Positions 1 to 9,659 of a DNA stretch of 64,000 bases are shown one piece after another. The DNA lies in NCBI RefSeq assembly GCF_006494815.1, contig NZ_CP041091.1:372001-436000 (forward strand), given 5' to 3'. Under the pieces are notes generated by a model. That model made no database searches, was not told the DNA's origin, and saw only the letters and a list, made by a program, of their open reading frames with translations. Origin of the DNA: Nocardioides sambongensis (GTDB taxonomy: Bacteria > Actinomycetota > Actinomycetes > Propionibacteriales > Nocardioidaceae). Each line of letters begins with the position of its first letter. The stretch's first letter is position 1. A program made the position numbers and the translations under genes.

Positions 1-26
1 ATAGGTGCGGTGGTGGCGGCGGGTCG

Positions 27-89
27 GCGCGCCCCATTCGGACTGGCGCGGATCCGGCCCGGATCCGCGCCGATCCGAATGGGGCGCGC
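27..89. repeat. 63-bp near-perfect palindrome
   Basis: The arms 27-42 and 74-89 are perfect 16-bp inverted repeats (left arm GCGCGCCCCATTCGGA). Inside them 45-57 pairs perfectly with 59-71 around a single central C at 58; only the two bases at 43-44 and 72-73 do not pair well. It ends 20 bases before the -10 box of the mannose-1-phosphate guanylyltransferase gene. It could be the terminator of a gene upstream of the window or an operator; no T-run follows. Confidence 0.75.
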
Positions 90-108
90 TCGACCGTGAC
101 CCGCCGGA

Positions 109-114
109 TAGGGT
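109..114 (+). promoter_or_regulatory. -10 box TAGGGT, leaderless
   Basis: TAGGGT followed by 7 bases and then ATG at 122. No Shine-Dalgarno is present. The geometry repeats at many genes in this window and implies transcription starting at or next to the start codon. Confidence 0.6.
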
Positions 115-121
115 GCGGCGC

Positions 122-1240
122 ATGACGAGCCCCGAGGCGACCAGCGAGCAGACCGGATCGGCGCACTCGGCAGGGATCGAGGGATTCTGGGCGGTGGTGC
201 CCGCCGGCGGTGCCGGCACCCGGCTCTGGCCGCTCTCCCGCTCGGGTGCTCCGAAGTTCCTGCACGACCTGACCGGCTCCGGCCGCACCCTGCTGCAGCA
301 GACGCGGGATCGGCTGGCGCCGTTGGCCGGCGACCGGGTGATGGTGGTGACCGGACAGGCCCACCAGGACGCCGTACGAGAGCAGCTGCCCGAGATCGCC
401 GTCGACAACGTGCTGGCCGAGCCGTCGCCGCGGGACTCGATGGCCGCGATCGGCTGGGCCGCCGCGGTGCTGGAGCGGCAGGGGGCCGAGGTGATGGGGT
501 CCTTCGCGGCCGACCACGTGATCTCGGACGACTCGGCCTTCTCGGCGGCGGTCCGCTCGGCGGTCCAGGCCGCCCGCGGCGGGTGGCTGGCCACCATCGG
601 CATCGAGCCGACCTTCGCCTCCGCCGCGTTCGGCTACGTCCGCCACGGCGACCCGCTGCCCGGGCTCGACGGTGTCCGCAGCGTGATCGGCTTCGTCGAG
701 AAGCCCTCCGTCCAGGTCGCCAGCACCTACCTGGCCTCCGGCGACTACCGCTGGAACGCCGGGATGTTCGTGGTGCGGCCCGGTGTCCTGCTCGACCTGC
801 TCGCCGAGCAGGACCCGCGCTTCGCGCTCGCGCTGCGCGAGCTGGCCGCCGAGCCGGACAGCCTCGCCGAGCGGTGGCCGTCGCTGCCGAAGATCGCGAT
901 CGACCACGCGGTGGCCGAGCCGGCCGCGGCCGACGGTCGGGTGGCCACGGTGCCGGGCGGCTTCGGGTGGGACGACGTCGGTGACTTCGACTCGCTGGCC
1001 GGGCTGCTCGGCGAGCGCGCCGCGCTCACCGTCCTGGGGGAGGAGTCCCGGGTCCGGTCCAGCGACGCCACCGGACTCGTGGTGACCGGCAGCGACCGTC
1101 TGGTCGCGGTCGTCGGGATCGACGACGTCGTGGTGGTCGACACCGAGGACGCGCTGCTGGTCACCACCCGGGAGCGGGCGCAGGAGGTCAAGGCGATCGT
1201 CGCGGCCCTCGAGGCCGAGGGACGCGACGACCTCACCTGA
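122..1240 (+). CDS. manC: Mannose-1-phosphate guanylyltransferase
   Basis: Makes GDP-mannose from mannose-1-phosphate and GTP for cell-envelope mannosylation. The 372-residue protein is a single nucleotidyltransferase domain. It carries the signature AGGAGTRLWPLSR near residue 30, a FVEKP segment near 190, WNAGMF near 210 and GWDDVGDF near 282. The cupin isomerase domain of bifunctional ManC/AlgA proteins is absent. The ATG at 122 sits 7 bases after TAGGGT, so I prefer it to upstream in-frame starts, which would run through the palindrome at 27-89. Phosphomannomutase, the enzyme that supplies its substrate, lies 9 kb downstream. Convergent with the DUF3105 gene. The family assignment is strong; the choice of manC over other GDP-sugar pyrophosphorylase names is inference. 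Confidence 0.9.
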   Translation: MTSPEATSEQTGSAHSAGIEGFWAVVPAGGAGTRLWPLSRSGAPKFLHDLTGSGRTLLQQTRDRLAPLAGDRVMVVTGQAHQDAVREQLPEIAVDNVLAEPSPRDSMAAIGWAAAVLERQGAEVMGSFAADHVISDDSAFSAAVRSAVQAARGGWLATIGIEPTFASAAFGYVRHGDPLPGLDGVRSVIGFVEKPSVQVASTYLASGDYRWNAGMFVVRPGVLLDLLAEQDPRFALALRELAAEPDSLAERWPSLPKIAIDHAVAEPAAADGRVATVPGGFGWDDVGDFDSLAGLLGERAALTVLGEESRVRSSDATGLVVTGSDRLVAVVGIDDVVVVDTEDALLVTTRERAQEVKAIVAALEAEGRDDLT

Positions 1241-1287
1241 TCCGCACCGGGTCCACGCGAGGCCCGGCCACCGGCCCAGGTACGACG

Positions 1288-1322
1288 CGAGGCCGGCCCC
1301 GGGCGCCCCGGGACCGGCCTCG
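1288..1322. terminator. Bidirectional hairpin between convergent genes
   Basis: CGAGGCCGG at 1288-1296 pairs with 1314-1322, and CCCGGG at 1298-1303 pairs with CCCGGG at 1307-1312, with one mismatch between the two stems and a 3-base loop. It lies between the stop codons of manC and the DUF3105 gene, so it probably serves both. No U-tract. Confidence 0.65.
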
Positions 1323-1342
1323 TCGTGCGTGAGTGGCCGGCG

Positions 1343-2152
1343 TCAGCCCATGTTGGCGCCGCCGATGGGCTCCGGCGCGTCGGTGAACGGGTAGTCGAGC
1401 ATGAACTGCTCGAGCGCCTCGCCGCTCGGCTCGGAGCAGTACTGCCAGACACCGAGCTGCTCGTCCTCGTTCTCGCCGCCCTTGGCGGTCCAGTGCGTCA
1501 TCGCGATGTGCTGGCCGTCGGGGAACGCCTCACCGTCGTCGGAGGTCCAGGGGGCCGCGATGAACGAGTAGCGGTTGTTGGTGTCGTTGACGTCCAGGGT
1601 CGCGGCGATGCCCTTCACCTGGGCGAGCATGTCGCTGTCGTCCGCGACGGTCTCGTCGTACCAGAGGATGGTGAAGCCGTGCTCGAGGTTGTGCACCAGC
1701 GCCTCGAGCTCGGGCCGGTTGTCGGCGGTGTAGTAGCGCTGGTCGATGGAGACCGGGGCGACGCCGCCGCCGACGTTCCAGTGCGCGCCGAAGGCGGGGG
1801 GTGCGTACTCGTACTCGACCTGCACGCCCTCGTCGACGTGGTCCTGGTTGCCCTCGGCGTCCCGGGTGATGACGTCCTGGCAGACCGAGGCCGAGGCGCC
1901 GATCTCGCTCAGCTCCTTGTCCTTGTACTGCTGGCGCTGGACCCAGGAGCTCACCGGGTTGTAGGCGGCGGCGCCGATGATCAGCAGAGCGACGACGACG
2001 CAGGCGATCACGATCACCCGTCCCTGGCGCTTCTCGGACTTGCGCTGGGAACGCCGGATGTCGTCGATGACCTTCTGACGGTCCGACTTGGCGGACTTGG
2101 GGTCTTGGCCACGGGCGGGGTACCTCGGATGTTCGGTCGACTGATCGATCAC
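1343..2152 (-). CDS. DUF3105 membrane-anchored protein
   Basis: Unknown function. A basic N-terminus is followed by one membrane segment (about residues 45-63) and an exported domain of about 200 residues. This domain holds the DUF3105 hallmark VHNLEHG and two cysteines, in CQDV and WQYCSEP, which could form a disulfide. In the printed frame the only sensible start is GTG at 2152. However, a GTG at 2112 opens a different frame beginning VAKTP that would join this protein perfectly if the C run read on the minus strand (2099-2102) had one more base. The short AK-rich N-terminus typical of the family favours that reading. It follows fbiB by 31 bases on the same strand and is probably in the same transcript. 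Confidence 0.8.
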   Translation of the reverse strand: MIDQSTEHPRYPARGQDPKSAKSDRQKVIDDIRRSQRKSEKRQGRVIVIACVVVALLIIGAAAYNPVSSWVQRQQYKDKELSEIGASASVCQDVITRDAEGNQDHVDEGVQVEYEYAPPAFGAHWNVGGGVAPVSIDQRYYTADNRPELEALVHNLEHGFTILWYDETVADDSDMLAQVKGIAATLDVNDTNNRYSFIAAPWTSDDGEAFPDGQHIAMTHWTAKGGENEDEQLGVWQYCSEPSGEALEQFMLDYPFTDAPEPIGGANMG

Positions 2153-2183
2153 GGTCAGCGATCGGCTGCGGGACGCGGTGAGT

Positions 2184-3182
2184 CTACGGAGTGCCCGGAC
2201 GGAGGCGGATCTCGGTATCGCCAGGCGTGCCGTCGCGGCCCGCAGCGGGGTCCTCCGCGCGCCAGCCGTGGGCGAAGGCGAGGATCTCCACCGCGACCCG
2301 CCGGGTGGCCGGGCAGCGCACCTGGTCCTCGGCCAGCGCGGTGCCGGGGACACCGGCACGGGCGAGAGCGGTGACCAGGTCGCCGAGCGGCGCCGCAGCG
2401 CCGAACGGCCCCTGCGTGGCAGGGTCGCCGACCACCGCGGTGACCACCGCCTCGCGGGCGCCGAGCCCGAACATGTCGCCGCCCTCGGCGCGGACCAGGG
2501 CAGCGGCGCCGGTGCCGTCCTCGCCAGGCGGGAGGACCAGGTCGGCGCGGCCCCGGACCAGTGCGCACGGCCGCGCGGCGAGCTTGCCCTGGGCCAGCTC
2601 CGCGGCGCCGGCGATCTCGTCGGCGACCGCCGGTGCGGTCACCACCAGCGGGTTGCCGTGGGCGTCCACGCGGCCCTCGAACGACTCCAGCACCCGGAGG
2701 CCGGCGGCGCCGATCGCGATGTCGGTCTGACCCTCGCGCCAGGCTCGGCCGGCGGTGTCGGTGACGACGACGCCCACGTTGACGCCGCGCCGCTCGGCGA
2801 CGGCGGCCCGCAGCGCCCGGGCCGAGGCGTCGGGGTCGAGGGGCAGCAGCACCACCGAGCCGCCGGCCACGTTGGAGGCGTCGATCCCGGCAGCGGCCAT
2901 GGTCAGGCCGAGCCGGTTGCGCACGATCCGGGTGGGGCCGCGGCGCGCCACGTCGCGCACCGTCTCGGCGTCGATCCAGTCGTCCCGCTCGCCACGGACC
3001 ACCCGGCCCTCGGCCTTGCTCACCACCTTGCTGGTCACCACCAGCACGTCGCCGTCGACCAGGTCGGCCATCAGGTCGAGGAGCAGGCCGGCCAGGTCGT
3101 CGCCGGCGGCCACCTCGGGCAACCCGTCGGGAGCGAGCACGGTGATCGTGCCGCCGCCGGCGACGGGCGGGGAGGTGCTCAC
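2184..3182 (-). CDS. fbiB: Coenzyme F420-0:L-glutamate ligase (CofE type)
   Basis: Adds L-glutamate residues to F420-0 in a GTP-dependent reaction. The CofE fold covers about residues 10-245, with [11 protein letters not shown] near residue 50, [20 protein letters not shown] in the second half, and Asp/Gly-rich metal and GTP contacts. The remaining 85 residues contain [14 protein letters not shown] and do not look like a nitroreductase. Mycobacterial FbiB is about 448 residues and ends in an FMN-binding dehydro-F420 reductase domain; at 332 residues that domain is missing here. The GTG start at 3182 overlaps the fbiA stop (GTGA), so the two are translationally coupled. The symbol follows synteny with mycobacteria; cofE would be equally correct. 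Confidence 0.88.
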   Translation of the reverse strand: MSTSPPVAGGGTITVLAPDGLPEVAAGDDLAGLLLDLMADLVDGDVLVVTSKVVSKAEGRVVRGERDDWIDAETVRDVARRGPTRIVRNRLGLTMAAAGIDASNVAGGSVVLLPLDPDASARALRAAVAERRGVNVGVVVTDTAGRAWREGQTDIAIGAAGLRVLESFEGRVDAHGNPLVVTAPAVADEIAGAAELAQGKLAARPCALVRGRADLVLPPGEDGTGAAALVRAEGGDMFGLGAREAVVTAVVGDPATQGPFGAAAPLGDLVTALARAGVPGTALAEDQVRCPATRRVAVEILAFAHGWRAEDPAAGRDGTPGDTEIRLRPGTP

Positions 3183-4195
3183 CGCGCACCCGCCAGCTCG
3201 ATCGCGGCGGCCGCCATCGCGGCGGTCGCGTCGTGGTCGCTCATCATCAGCGGTACGGCGGCGCAGGCGACGCCACCCGCGCGGACCCGCTCCACGTGGT
3301 GGGCGTCGCGCTCGTCGACCAACCACCCGTCCAGCACCCCGCCGGCACTGCGCGCGCCGTAGTGCAGGCCGACCCCGGCCGCGCTGACCTCGACGCCGAT
3401 CGAGGTCAGCATCTGCTCGGCCATCCCGCGCACGTGGTGGTCGCCGACGATCGGGGAGACGCCGACCACCGGGGCCGCGGTCTGCCGGATCGCCTCACGG
3501 AGTCCGGGCACGCCGAGGATCGTGCCCACCGAGACCACCGGGTTCGACGGGGGCACCAGCACCAGGTCGGCCTCCGCGATCGCCTCCAGGACGCCCGGGG
3601 CCGGGACGGCGTCGGTGAGCCCGACGACGGCGACCGTCTCCGCCGGGACCTCGGCCCGCAACCGGACCCAGTACTCCTGGAAGTGCACCACCCGGCGACC
3701 GCTGGGGGAGTCCGGGTCGGCGATCGCGACGTGGGTCTCGACCCGGTCGTCGGTCATCGGGAGCAGCCGGACCCGGTCGCCGTGGGTGGGCGTGATCCAG
3801 CGCCGGCACAGCGCCTCGGTGACCGCGGAGAGCGGGTAGCCCGCCTCCACCATCTGGGTGCGGACCAGGTGGGTGGCGATGTCCCGGTCGCCCAGGCCGA
3901 ACCAGGTCGGCTCGACGCCGTAGGCGGCCAGCTCCTCCTTGGCGCTCCAGGTCTCCGACCGGCGCCCCCAGCCCCGTTCGGGGTCGATCCCGTCACCTAG
4001 GGTGTACATCACGGTGTCCAGGTCCGGGCAGACCTTCAGCCCGTGCAGCCACCAGTCGTCGGCGGTGTTGGCGATCACGGTCACCCGCGCGGTGGACGGG
4101 ACGCCCGGCAGCGCTCCGGTGGTGATGCCGTGCAGCAGGCCCTGCAGGAACTTGGCACCACCCATGCCGCCGGACAGGACGGTCAGGTTCTCCAT
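3179..4195 (-). CDS. fbiA: 2-phospho-L-lactate / phosphoenolpyruvate transferase of F420 synthesis
   Basis: Transfers the activated C3 acid from its guanylyl donor onto the deazaflavin Fo to build F420-0 (or dehydro-F420-0). The 338-residue protein matches the CofD/FbiA family along its length. It starts with [14 protein letters not shown], which holds the phosphate-binding glycine loop, and carries [14 protein letters not shown] near residue 40, GLGDRD near 120 and [10 protein letters not shown] near 230. The ATG at 4195 is the only reasonable start. It is divergent from whiB2, as in mycobacteria (Rv3261/Rv3260c). F420-dependent enzymes are not in the window. Confidence 0.93.
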   Translation of the reverse strand: MENLTVLSGGMGGAKFLQGLLHGITTGALPGVPSTARVTVIANTADDWWLHGLKVCPDLDTVMYTLGDGIDPERGWGRRSETWSAKEELAAYGVEPTWFGLGDRDIATHLVRTQMVEAGYPLSAVTEALCRRWITPTHGDRVRLLPMTDDRVETHVAIADPDSPSGRRVVHFQEYWVRLRAEVPAETVAVVGLTDAVPAPGVLEAIAEADLVLVPPSNPVVSVGTILGVPGLREAIRQTAAPVVGVSPIVGDHHVRGMAEQMLTSIGVEVSAAGVGLHYGARSAGGVLDGWLVDERDAHHVERVRAGGVACAAVPLMMSDHDATAAMAAAAIELAGAR

Positions 4196-4260
4196 GGGGC
4201 ACCACTCTGCACGGTGGCGCTCCGGGGCCGCTCAGCGGGAGCCCCATAGCAGATTCGGGC

Positions 4261-4290
4261 TTGACCAATCGGGTATGACATGCATGTAAT
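4261..4290 (+). promoter_or_regulatory. Promoter of whiB2: TTGACC-18-TGTAAT
   Basis: TTGACC at 4261-4266 and TGTAAT at 4285-4290 are separated by 18 bases, a good sigma-70-type promoter. The palindrome ACATGCATGT overlaps the spacer. The start site would fall near 4297, giving a leader of about 90 bases before GTG 4385. Confidence 0.5.
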
Positions 4291-4384
4291 TTCACCATCG
4301 TCACTCGTGATCCACGAACCGACCGGCAGGCAACCGGCCGAGGGCACGGAACGCGACATATGGGGGTCGAAAGGGGCGAAACAA

Positions 4385-4639
4385 GTGAGGGAACTCTTCC
4401 TGGTCGAGGCAGAGTCGGACGAGATGGGCTGGCAGGAGCGAGCCCTGTGCGCGCAGACCGATCCCGAGGCGTTCTTCCCTGAGAAGGGTGGATCGACGCG
4501 GGAGGCAAAGAAGGTCTGTCTGACGTGCGAGGTGCGGGTCGAGTGCCTGGACGCGGCGCTGCTCAACGATGAGCGGTTCGGCATCTGGGGCGGCCTCTCC
4601 GAGCGCGAGCGCCGCAAACTGAAGAAGCGCGCGGTCTGA
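4385..4639 (+). CDS. whiB2: WhiB-family iron-sulfur regulator (WhiB2/WhmD type)
   Basis: Small 4Fe-4S transcription factor of the class that acts in septation and cell division in actinobacteria. From GTG 4385 it is 84 residues. Four cluster cysteines are visible at 22, 45, 48 and 54 (C, then CLTC, then C). The GIWGGLSERERRK turn and basic tail follow. MRELFLVEAESDEMGW-like starts are typical of WhiB2, so I use the GTG although the frame is open further upstream. A purine-rich GAAAGGGG lies upstream. The neighbours (fbiA, glycosyltransferase, DUF3499, pmmA) are the usual whiB2 neighbours. Subfamily naming rests on synteny and the N-terminal sequence. Confidence 0.92.
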   Translation: MRELFLVEAESDEMGWQERALCAQTDPEAFFPEKGGSTREAKKVCLTCEVRVECLDAALLNDERFGIWGGLSERERRKLKKRAV

Positions 4640-4708
4640 GCCGCGCTGCGACACTGCCGTAGCCAACGCCACGGCGGTGCTGGTTCGACCGGCCACCCGG
4701 TCCGCACG

Positions 4709-4714
4709 TAGGGT
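4709..4714 (+). promoter_or_regulatory. -10 box TAGGGT, leaderless
   Basis: TAGGGT, 8 bases before GTG 4723, with a possible TTCGAC -35 at 4684. No Shine-Dalgarno. Confidence 0.55.
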
Positions 4715-4722
4715 GGCCGGTC

Positions 4723-7643
4723 GTGTCAGCGCCGATCGAACAAGGTGACCAGGCCGCCGTCGCAGTGCTCCTGGTGAGCCACGACGGAGCGGCGTGGCTG
4801 CCGAGCGTCCTGGAGGGGATCCGGACCCAGTCCGCCCCGATCGCGTCGCTGGTGGCGATCGACACCGGGAGCCGTGACGGCTCCGCCGAGCTCATCGAGA
4901 ACGCCTGCGCCGAGGCCGGTCTCGCGGCCACCGTGGTGCGTGCGCCGATCGGCACGACCTACCCCGAGGCCGTCGAGATGGGCCTGGCCCGCCTCGGTGA
5001 GGCGCCGCGGCCGCCGACCTGGGTCTGGCTGCTGCACGACGACTCCCGCCCTGATCCCAGCGCCCTGCAGGCCCTCACCACGGTCGCCGCCCAGCGCCCG
5101 GAGGCCGACTTCCTGGGACCCAAGCTGCGCGAGTGGCCCTCCCTGCGCCGCCTGCTCGAGCTGGGAGTCACCATCAGCGGCACCGGCCGACGCGAGACCG
5201 GCCTGGAGCGCGGCGAGTACGACCAGGGCCAGCACCCGGACGTCCGTGAGGTCCTGGCCGTCAACTCCGCCGGCATGCTCGCCCGCCGGGAGACCCTCAC
5301 CGCCGTCGGCGGCTTCGACCCCCACCTGCCGATGTTCGGCAACGACCTCGACCTCGGCTGGCGCGCCGCGGCCGCTGGACACACCACCCTGATCGTCCCG
5401 GACGCGGTGGTCTTCCACGCCGAGGCCGCGCACCGCGGCGTCCGCCGCACGGCCCTGACCGGCCGGCACACCCACTTCCAGGAGCGCCGCGCCGCGCTCT
5501 ACACGCTGCTCGCCAACGTGCGCCCGTTCGCGCTCCCGTTCCAGCTGCTCCGGATCGTCCTCGGCTCGCTGCTGCGGATGCTCGGGTTCCTGGTCGTGCG
5601 CTCGGTGGGCGAGGCGCTGGACGAGCTGGCCGCGCTGGTCGCGGTGGTCACCCGACCCGGGGTGGTCCACGCCGCCCGCCGCGAGCGGGCCCGTGTGGTG
5701 GCCGCGAACCGCGGGGACGCCGGCCCCGACAAGGACCGGGTACGACGCCTCCTGGCGCCCTGGTGGCTGCCCTACCGTCACGGGTTGGACTTCGTGGGCG
5801 ACCTGATCGCCGCCGCCACCAACCAGGCCGCCGACGTGGCCGAGCGCCGCCGGGCCGCGGCCGCCGAGCAGAACCCGCAGCAGCCGGTCCGCCGGCCGGC
5901 CGACGACGAAGACGAGGAGTACGAGGAGTACGAGGACTCCGGCTTCGTGGTCCGCTTCTTCACCAACCCCGTCGCGGTGACCCTCGCCGTCGTGGTGCTC
6001 GCCCTGGTGGTGGGCGCCCGCGACGCGTTCGGCGACATCTCCGGCGGCGCGCTGTCACCGGCGCCGAGCGGACGCGGCACCTGGTGGTCGTTGCACCTGG
6101 AGTCGTGGCACGCCCTCGGCTTCGGCACCGCGGTGCCGGCGCCCGGCTACGTGCTGATGCTCGCCGTCCTCGGCAGCGTCTTCGGCCCCGGCTGGACGAT
6201 GTCCTTCCTGCTGATCACCGCCGGGCCGCTCGCGGTCTGGGGCGCCTGGCGCTTCCTGCGCCTGGTCGGCCGCCTGCTCACCCCGGCCGGCGCGCCGCGC
6301 TGGGTGGTCGCCGGCGGCGCGGTCGCCTACGCCGCGGTGCCGTTGGCCGCCGGCGCCTGGGGCAGCGGGCGATGGGGCGTGATCGTCGCGGCGGCCCTGC
6401 TGCCATGGATGGCCCACGCCGCCCTCGGCTTCGCCGACCCCGAGCCGGCGCGCCGGTGGCGCGCGGCGTGGCGGTCCGGCCTGGTGCTCGCGGTGCTGAC
6501 CGCCCTCGCCCCGGTGCTGTGGTGGCTCTTCCTCGCGCTGGCAGTGGTGGTGCTGGTCGCCGCGGCCGTGCTGGTGCGGGCCACGATCGGGCAGCGCTCG
6601 GTCTGGGGGCCCCCGCTGGCCGCCCTCGCGGTGCCGCCGGTGGTGCTCGCGCCGTGGTGGCTGCCGGCGATCTGGCACGGCGCCGGCGCCGCGCTCTTCC
6701 TCGACATCGGCCGGTGGCCCACGCCGGCCACCGGTGGCTGGAGCCTGCTCGCCGGCCGCTTCGGCGAGTCCGGAGCCCCGCTGTGGATCGGCCTGATCCT
6801 GCCCGTGCTCGCCCTCCTCGCGCTGATCCCGCGCGCCAGCCGGATCGGGGTGCTGGTCTGCTGGCTGGTCGCCGCGGTCACCGCCCTCGTCGCGATCCCG
6901 CTCGCGACGTCCTCGGTCGACCTGCCCGGACTCGCCTCCCAGCAGCCCGGCCTGGGTGCCGTCCTGCTGCTCCTGCACGGCAGCTGGGTCACCGCGGTGG
7001 TGCTCGGCGCGGTCGGGCTCCGCGGCGTCGAGCTCGCCCCCTGGGGCCGGGGCGCGGTCGCGCTGGTCGCGGCGGTGGCGGTCGTCGTACCGGTGGGCGG
7101 GGTGGCGTGGTTCGTCGTCGACGGCGGCGAGGAGCTCACCGAGCGCCCGGCGACCGGCGTGCCGGTCTACATGCAGCAGCGCGCCGAGGCGGCCGACCAG
7201 GACGGCGTCCTGGTGCTGCGCGGCAGCGTGGACGAGGGCGTCAACTACGAGGTGGTGCGCGGCGACGGCCCCACCGTCGGTGAGGACGAGATCACCGGTC
7301 TGACCCCGGAGGATCCCGCGGTGACCGCGGAGATCACCGAGCTGATCACCGACCCGTCGGCGGAGACCGTCGACGCGCTGAACCGGCGCGGCATCGTCTA
7401 CGTCGTGCTGCCCTCGCCCGCCGACGGCGAGATCGCGTCCCGTCTGGACGCGTCAGGGGGCTCGACCGGGCCAGCACGTCGGACCGTGACACCCAGGCCT
7501 GGGAGATGGCACAGGACCCGCCGGCCGACAGCGTGGAGGGTCCGCGCTCGTGGCTGCGGATCCTGCTGCTGGTGGTCCAGTTCACCGCGATCGCGGTGCT
7601 CCTCGTGTGGGCCCTGCCGCAGGTGCGAAGGAGCCGCGCATGA
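4723..7643 (+). CDS. Family 2 glycosyltransferase fused to a large membrane domain (frameshift)
   Basis: Probable envelope glycan enzyme. Residues 10-260 form a GT-A glycosyltransferase, with LVSHDGAAWL, IDTGSRDGS, WLLHDDSRPDP and GNDLDLGWRAAAAGH. An acidic linker (near residues 394-406, DDEDEEYEEYED) leads to a hydrophobic region with about ten membrane segments and then a soluble extracytoplasmic stretch. The reading frame breaks in the G run 7456-7460. Adding one G restores LDRASTSDRDTQAWEMAQ and a final membrane helix ending at the stop 7641-7643, for 973 residues. Without this correction the frame runs on nonsensically into the next gene and makes a false 1471-residue fusion. The stop overlaps the next ATG (ATGA). 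Acceptor and sugar are unknown. Confidence 0.85.
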
Positions 7644-9138
7644 ACACCTCCGACCAGCGTCCCGGCCGCCGCCGCAACACCGGCCAGCAGCCGGCCGTCA
7701 CCGAGACCGGCGAGCTCCCCGCCGCCGGTCGCCGTGCCCAGACCGCCCGCCGCGCCCAGGCCGGCCGCCGCCGGTGGGACGTGCTCGCCGTCCTCGCCCT
7801 GGTGCTGCCCGCGGTGGTGCTCGGAGCGGTCGCCGTGATCGGCGCCCAGGAGGATCCGGCGCTCGGGATCCACCCGCCCGAGACGCTGCCGCTGACCCAG
7901 TCCACCGTGGTGTGCCCCCGGCGATCGACAACGGCGGGCGCGCGACGGACGTGGTGGCCCTGCGGGCACCGGGCTCGGCGGGCGGCGACGTCGCGGTCCG
8001 GACCGGGGACCGACGGCTGACCGACGCCGGCACCCGGTCGGTCGGCGACACCCCGGTCACCATCCCCGACAGTGCGGGCTCGGTGGTCCTCGACGCCACC
8101 GGAGAGAGCGCCCCCGGCCTGGTCGCCGGCCGTCGCGAGGCGCTCGCGGCACCGACCTGCCGGGCGCTCTCCTACGACGAGTGGTACCTGGGCCTCGGCG
8201 CCTCGGCGCGCAACGCCTCGGTGATCACGCTGGTCAACCCCGACGACACCCCCGCGGTCGTGGACATCACCCTCACCGGACCGAACGGACCGGTGGAGGA
8301 GGACGCCCTGCGTGACGTGCCGGTGCGGGCCGGCGGCACGGTCCGGCTGGACCTCGCCGAGATCGCGCCCCGCCGCTCCGAGGTCGCGGCGCACGTCGCG
8401 GTGACCCGCGGGCGGGTCTCGGCCTCGGTCGCGCACCAGTGGGACCCGCTCGGCGCCGGACGGGTCACCGTCGAGTCGCTCCCGGCGCAGGCCGCGCCGG
8501 CCACCGAGGGCCTCCTGCTCGGGGTCGACCCGGACGCCGAACAGGGCTGGCTCCACCTGGCCAACCCCGGCGACGACGAGGCCCGGGTGAGCGTGCGGGT
8601 GCTCACCGAGGAGGCGGTGTTCGCGCCCAGCTCCGCCGAGGACGTCGTGGTCCCGCCGCTGAGCAGCCTCCGGGTCCCGCTGCGCTCGCTGGTCGACGCC
8701 GAGGCCGCCGACGGGATGCTCGGTCTCGTGGTGGAGTCGAGCTCGCCGGTGGTCAGCTCCGCCCACGGTCTGGTCGACGACGACCTGGTCGCCGTGGGGG
8801 CCGCCGAGCTGCTCACCGACCCGAGCGCGGTCGTCGTACCGGAGGGGGAGGCGCGGCTCTACCTCGGCGGCGCCACCGGCACCGGGGTGGTCCGGGTGAC
8901 CGCCTTCGACAGCGACGGGGAGGAGCTGCTGGACGACGAGCGGGTGGAGATCGCCGCCGACCGTGCCGCCGTCCTCGACCTGCCGGACGGCACCGCGGCC
9001 CTCACCCTCGCCACCCGCAACGCCGAGGTCGCCGCCACGGTGCGGGTGGACACCGCGGGCAGCACCCCGGGTGCCACCTACGTCCCGGTCCAGCCGACCG
9101 TGCTCGAGTCCGAGGTCCCGGTGGTCCTGCCGCGCTGA
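7640..9138 (+). CDS. DUF5719-type exported protein (frameshift)
   Basis: Function unknown. The ATG at 7640 overlaps the glycosyltransferase stop, so the pair is coupled. A basic Arg-rich cytoplasmic start and one membrane segment (near residues 47-69) precede about 430 exported residues of beta-rich Val/Gly/Asp sequence. This part is probably Ig-like repeats, for example LVNPDDTPAVVDITLTGPNG and WLHLANPGDDEARVSVRVL. A frame break lies in the C run 7915-7919; one more C gives STVVCPPAIDNGGRA and continuity to the stop at 9138. The corrected length is 499 residues. Two cysteines (in VVCPP and APTCRAL) may pair. Co-occurrence with the membrane glycosyltransferase suggests a shared envelope role; that is inference. 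Confidence 0.78.
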
Positions 9139-9164
9139 GGCCGGTGCAGCCGGGCCGAGCCCCG

Positions 9165-9608
9165 TCAGTCGTCGTGGTAGCGGGGGTCGACCTCGGCGGC
9201 GGGGATGCCGAGCAGCTCGGCGACCTGCTCGACGACCACGGTGAGCACCATCGCCTCGAGCTCGGCCCGGTCCAGGGCACGGTGCTCGATGGGGCGGCGG
9301 AAGACGACGAGCCGGGTCGGCTCCCCGCCCCGGCCGCGGATCAGGGACGAGAGCGGCACCCGCCCCTCCTCCCAGTCGTCGGGGAGGTACGGCGACTCCT
9401 CCACGGCGTACTCGACCAGTCCGAGCCGTGCCGACCACCGTTCGTCGATCTCGGTGACCACCTCGAGCACGATCCGGTCGAAGAGGTCCCGCGGCGAGCG
9501 GAGCAGCGGCGGGTGGGCCGAGAGCGGGCCCGGCAGCACCGCCGGGCCGCGCATGCCGCGGCCGCGCCGGTCCCGACCACGGCGACCGCCGGAGGTCGAG
9601 TTCTCCAT
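9165..9608 (-). CDS. Zincin-like metallopeptidase-family protein with a degenerate active site
   Basis: 147 residues of the actinobacterial metallopeptidase family found beside DUF3499 (Rv3259 neighbourhood). An Arg/Gly-rich N-terminus is followed by FDRIVLEVVTEIDERW, VEYAVEESPYLP, a segment RLVVFRRPIEHRA and a C-terminal helix. Where bacterial zincin relatives have HExxH, this protein reads VVVEQVAELLG, so the metal-binding histidines are missing and catalysis is unlikely. ATG 9608 is preceded by TAGGCT on the minus strand, 8 bases away. It is divergent from the DUF3499 gene with only 51 bases between the two starts. Confidence 0.75.
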   Translation of the reverse strand: MENSTSGGRRGRDRRGRGMRGPAVLPGPLSAHPPLLRSPRDLFDRIVLEVVTEIDERWSARLGLVEYAVEESPYLPDDWEEGRVPLSSLIRGRGGEPTRLVVFRRPIEHRALDRAELEAMVLTVVVEQVAELLGIPAAEVDPRYHDD

Positions 9609-9616
9609 GATCCGCG

Positions 9617-9652
9617 AGCCTAGCGGCCGCACGCGCGTGCGAGCGGTACGGT
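9617..9652. promoter_or_regulatory. Back-to-back leaderless promoters
   Basis: On the minus strand TAGGCT (9622-9617) lies 8 bases before ATG 9608. On the plus strand TACGGT (9647-9652) lies 7 bases before GTG 9660. Neither gene has a Shine-Dalgarno. Confidence 0.55.
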
Positions 9653-9659
9653 CACCCTC

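Noticed and set aside
4723..9138. An apparent 1471-residue glycosyltransferase-DUF5719 fusion
   Set aside because: The middle 150 residues are out-of-frame nonsense. Two single-base corrections give two normal genes with an ATGA overlap.
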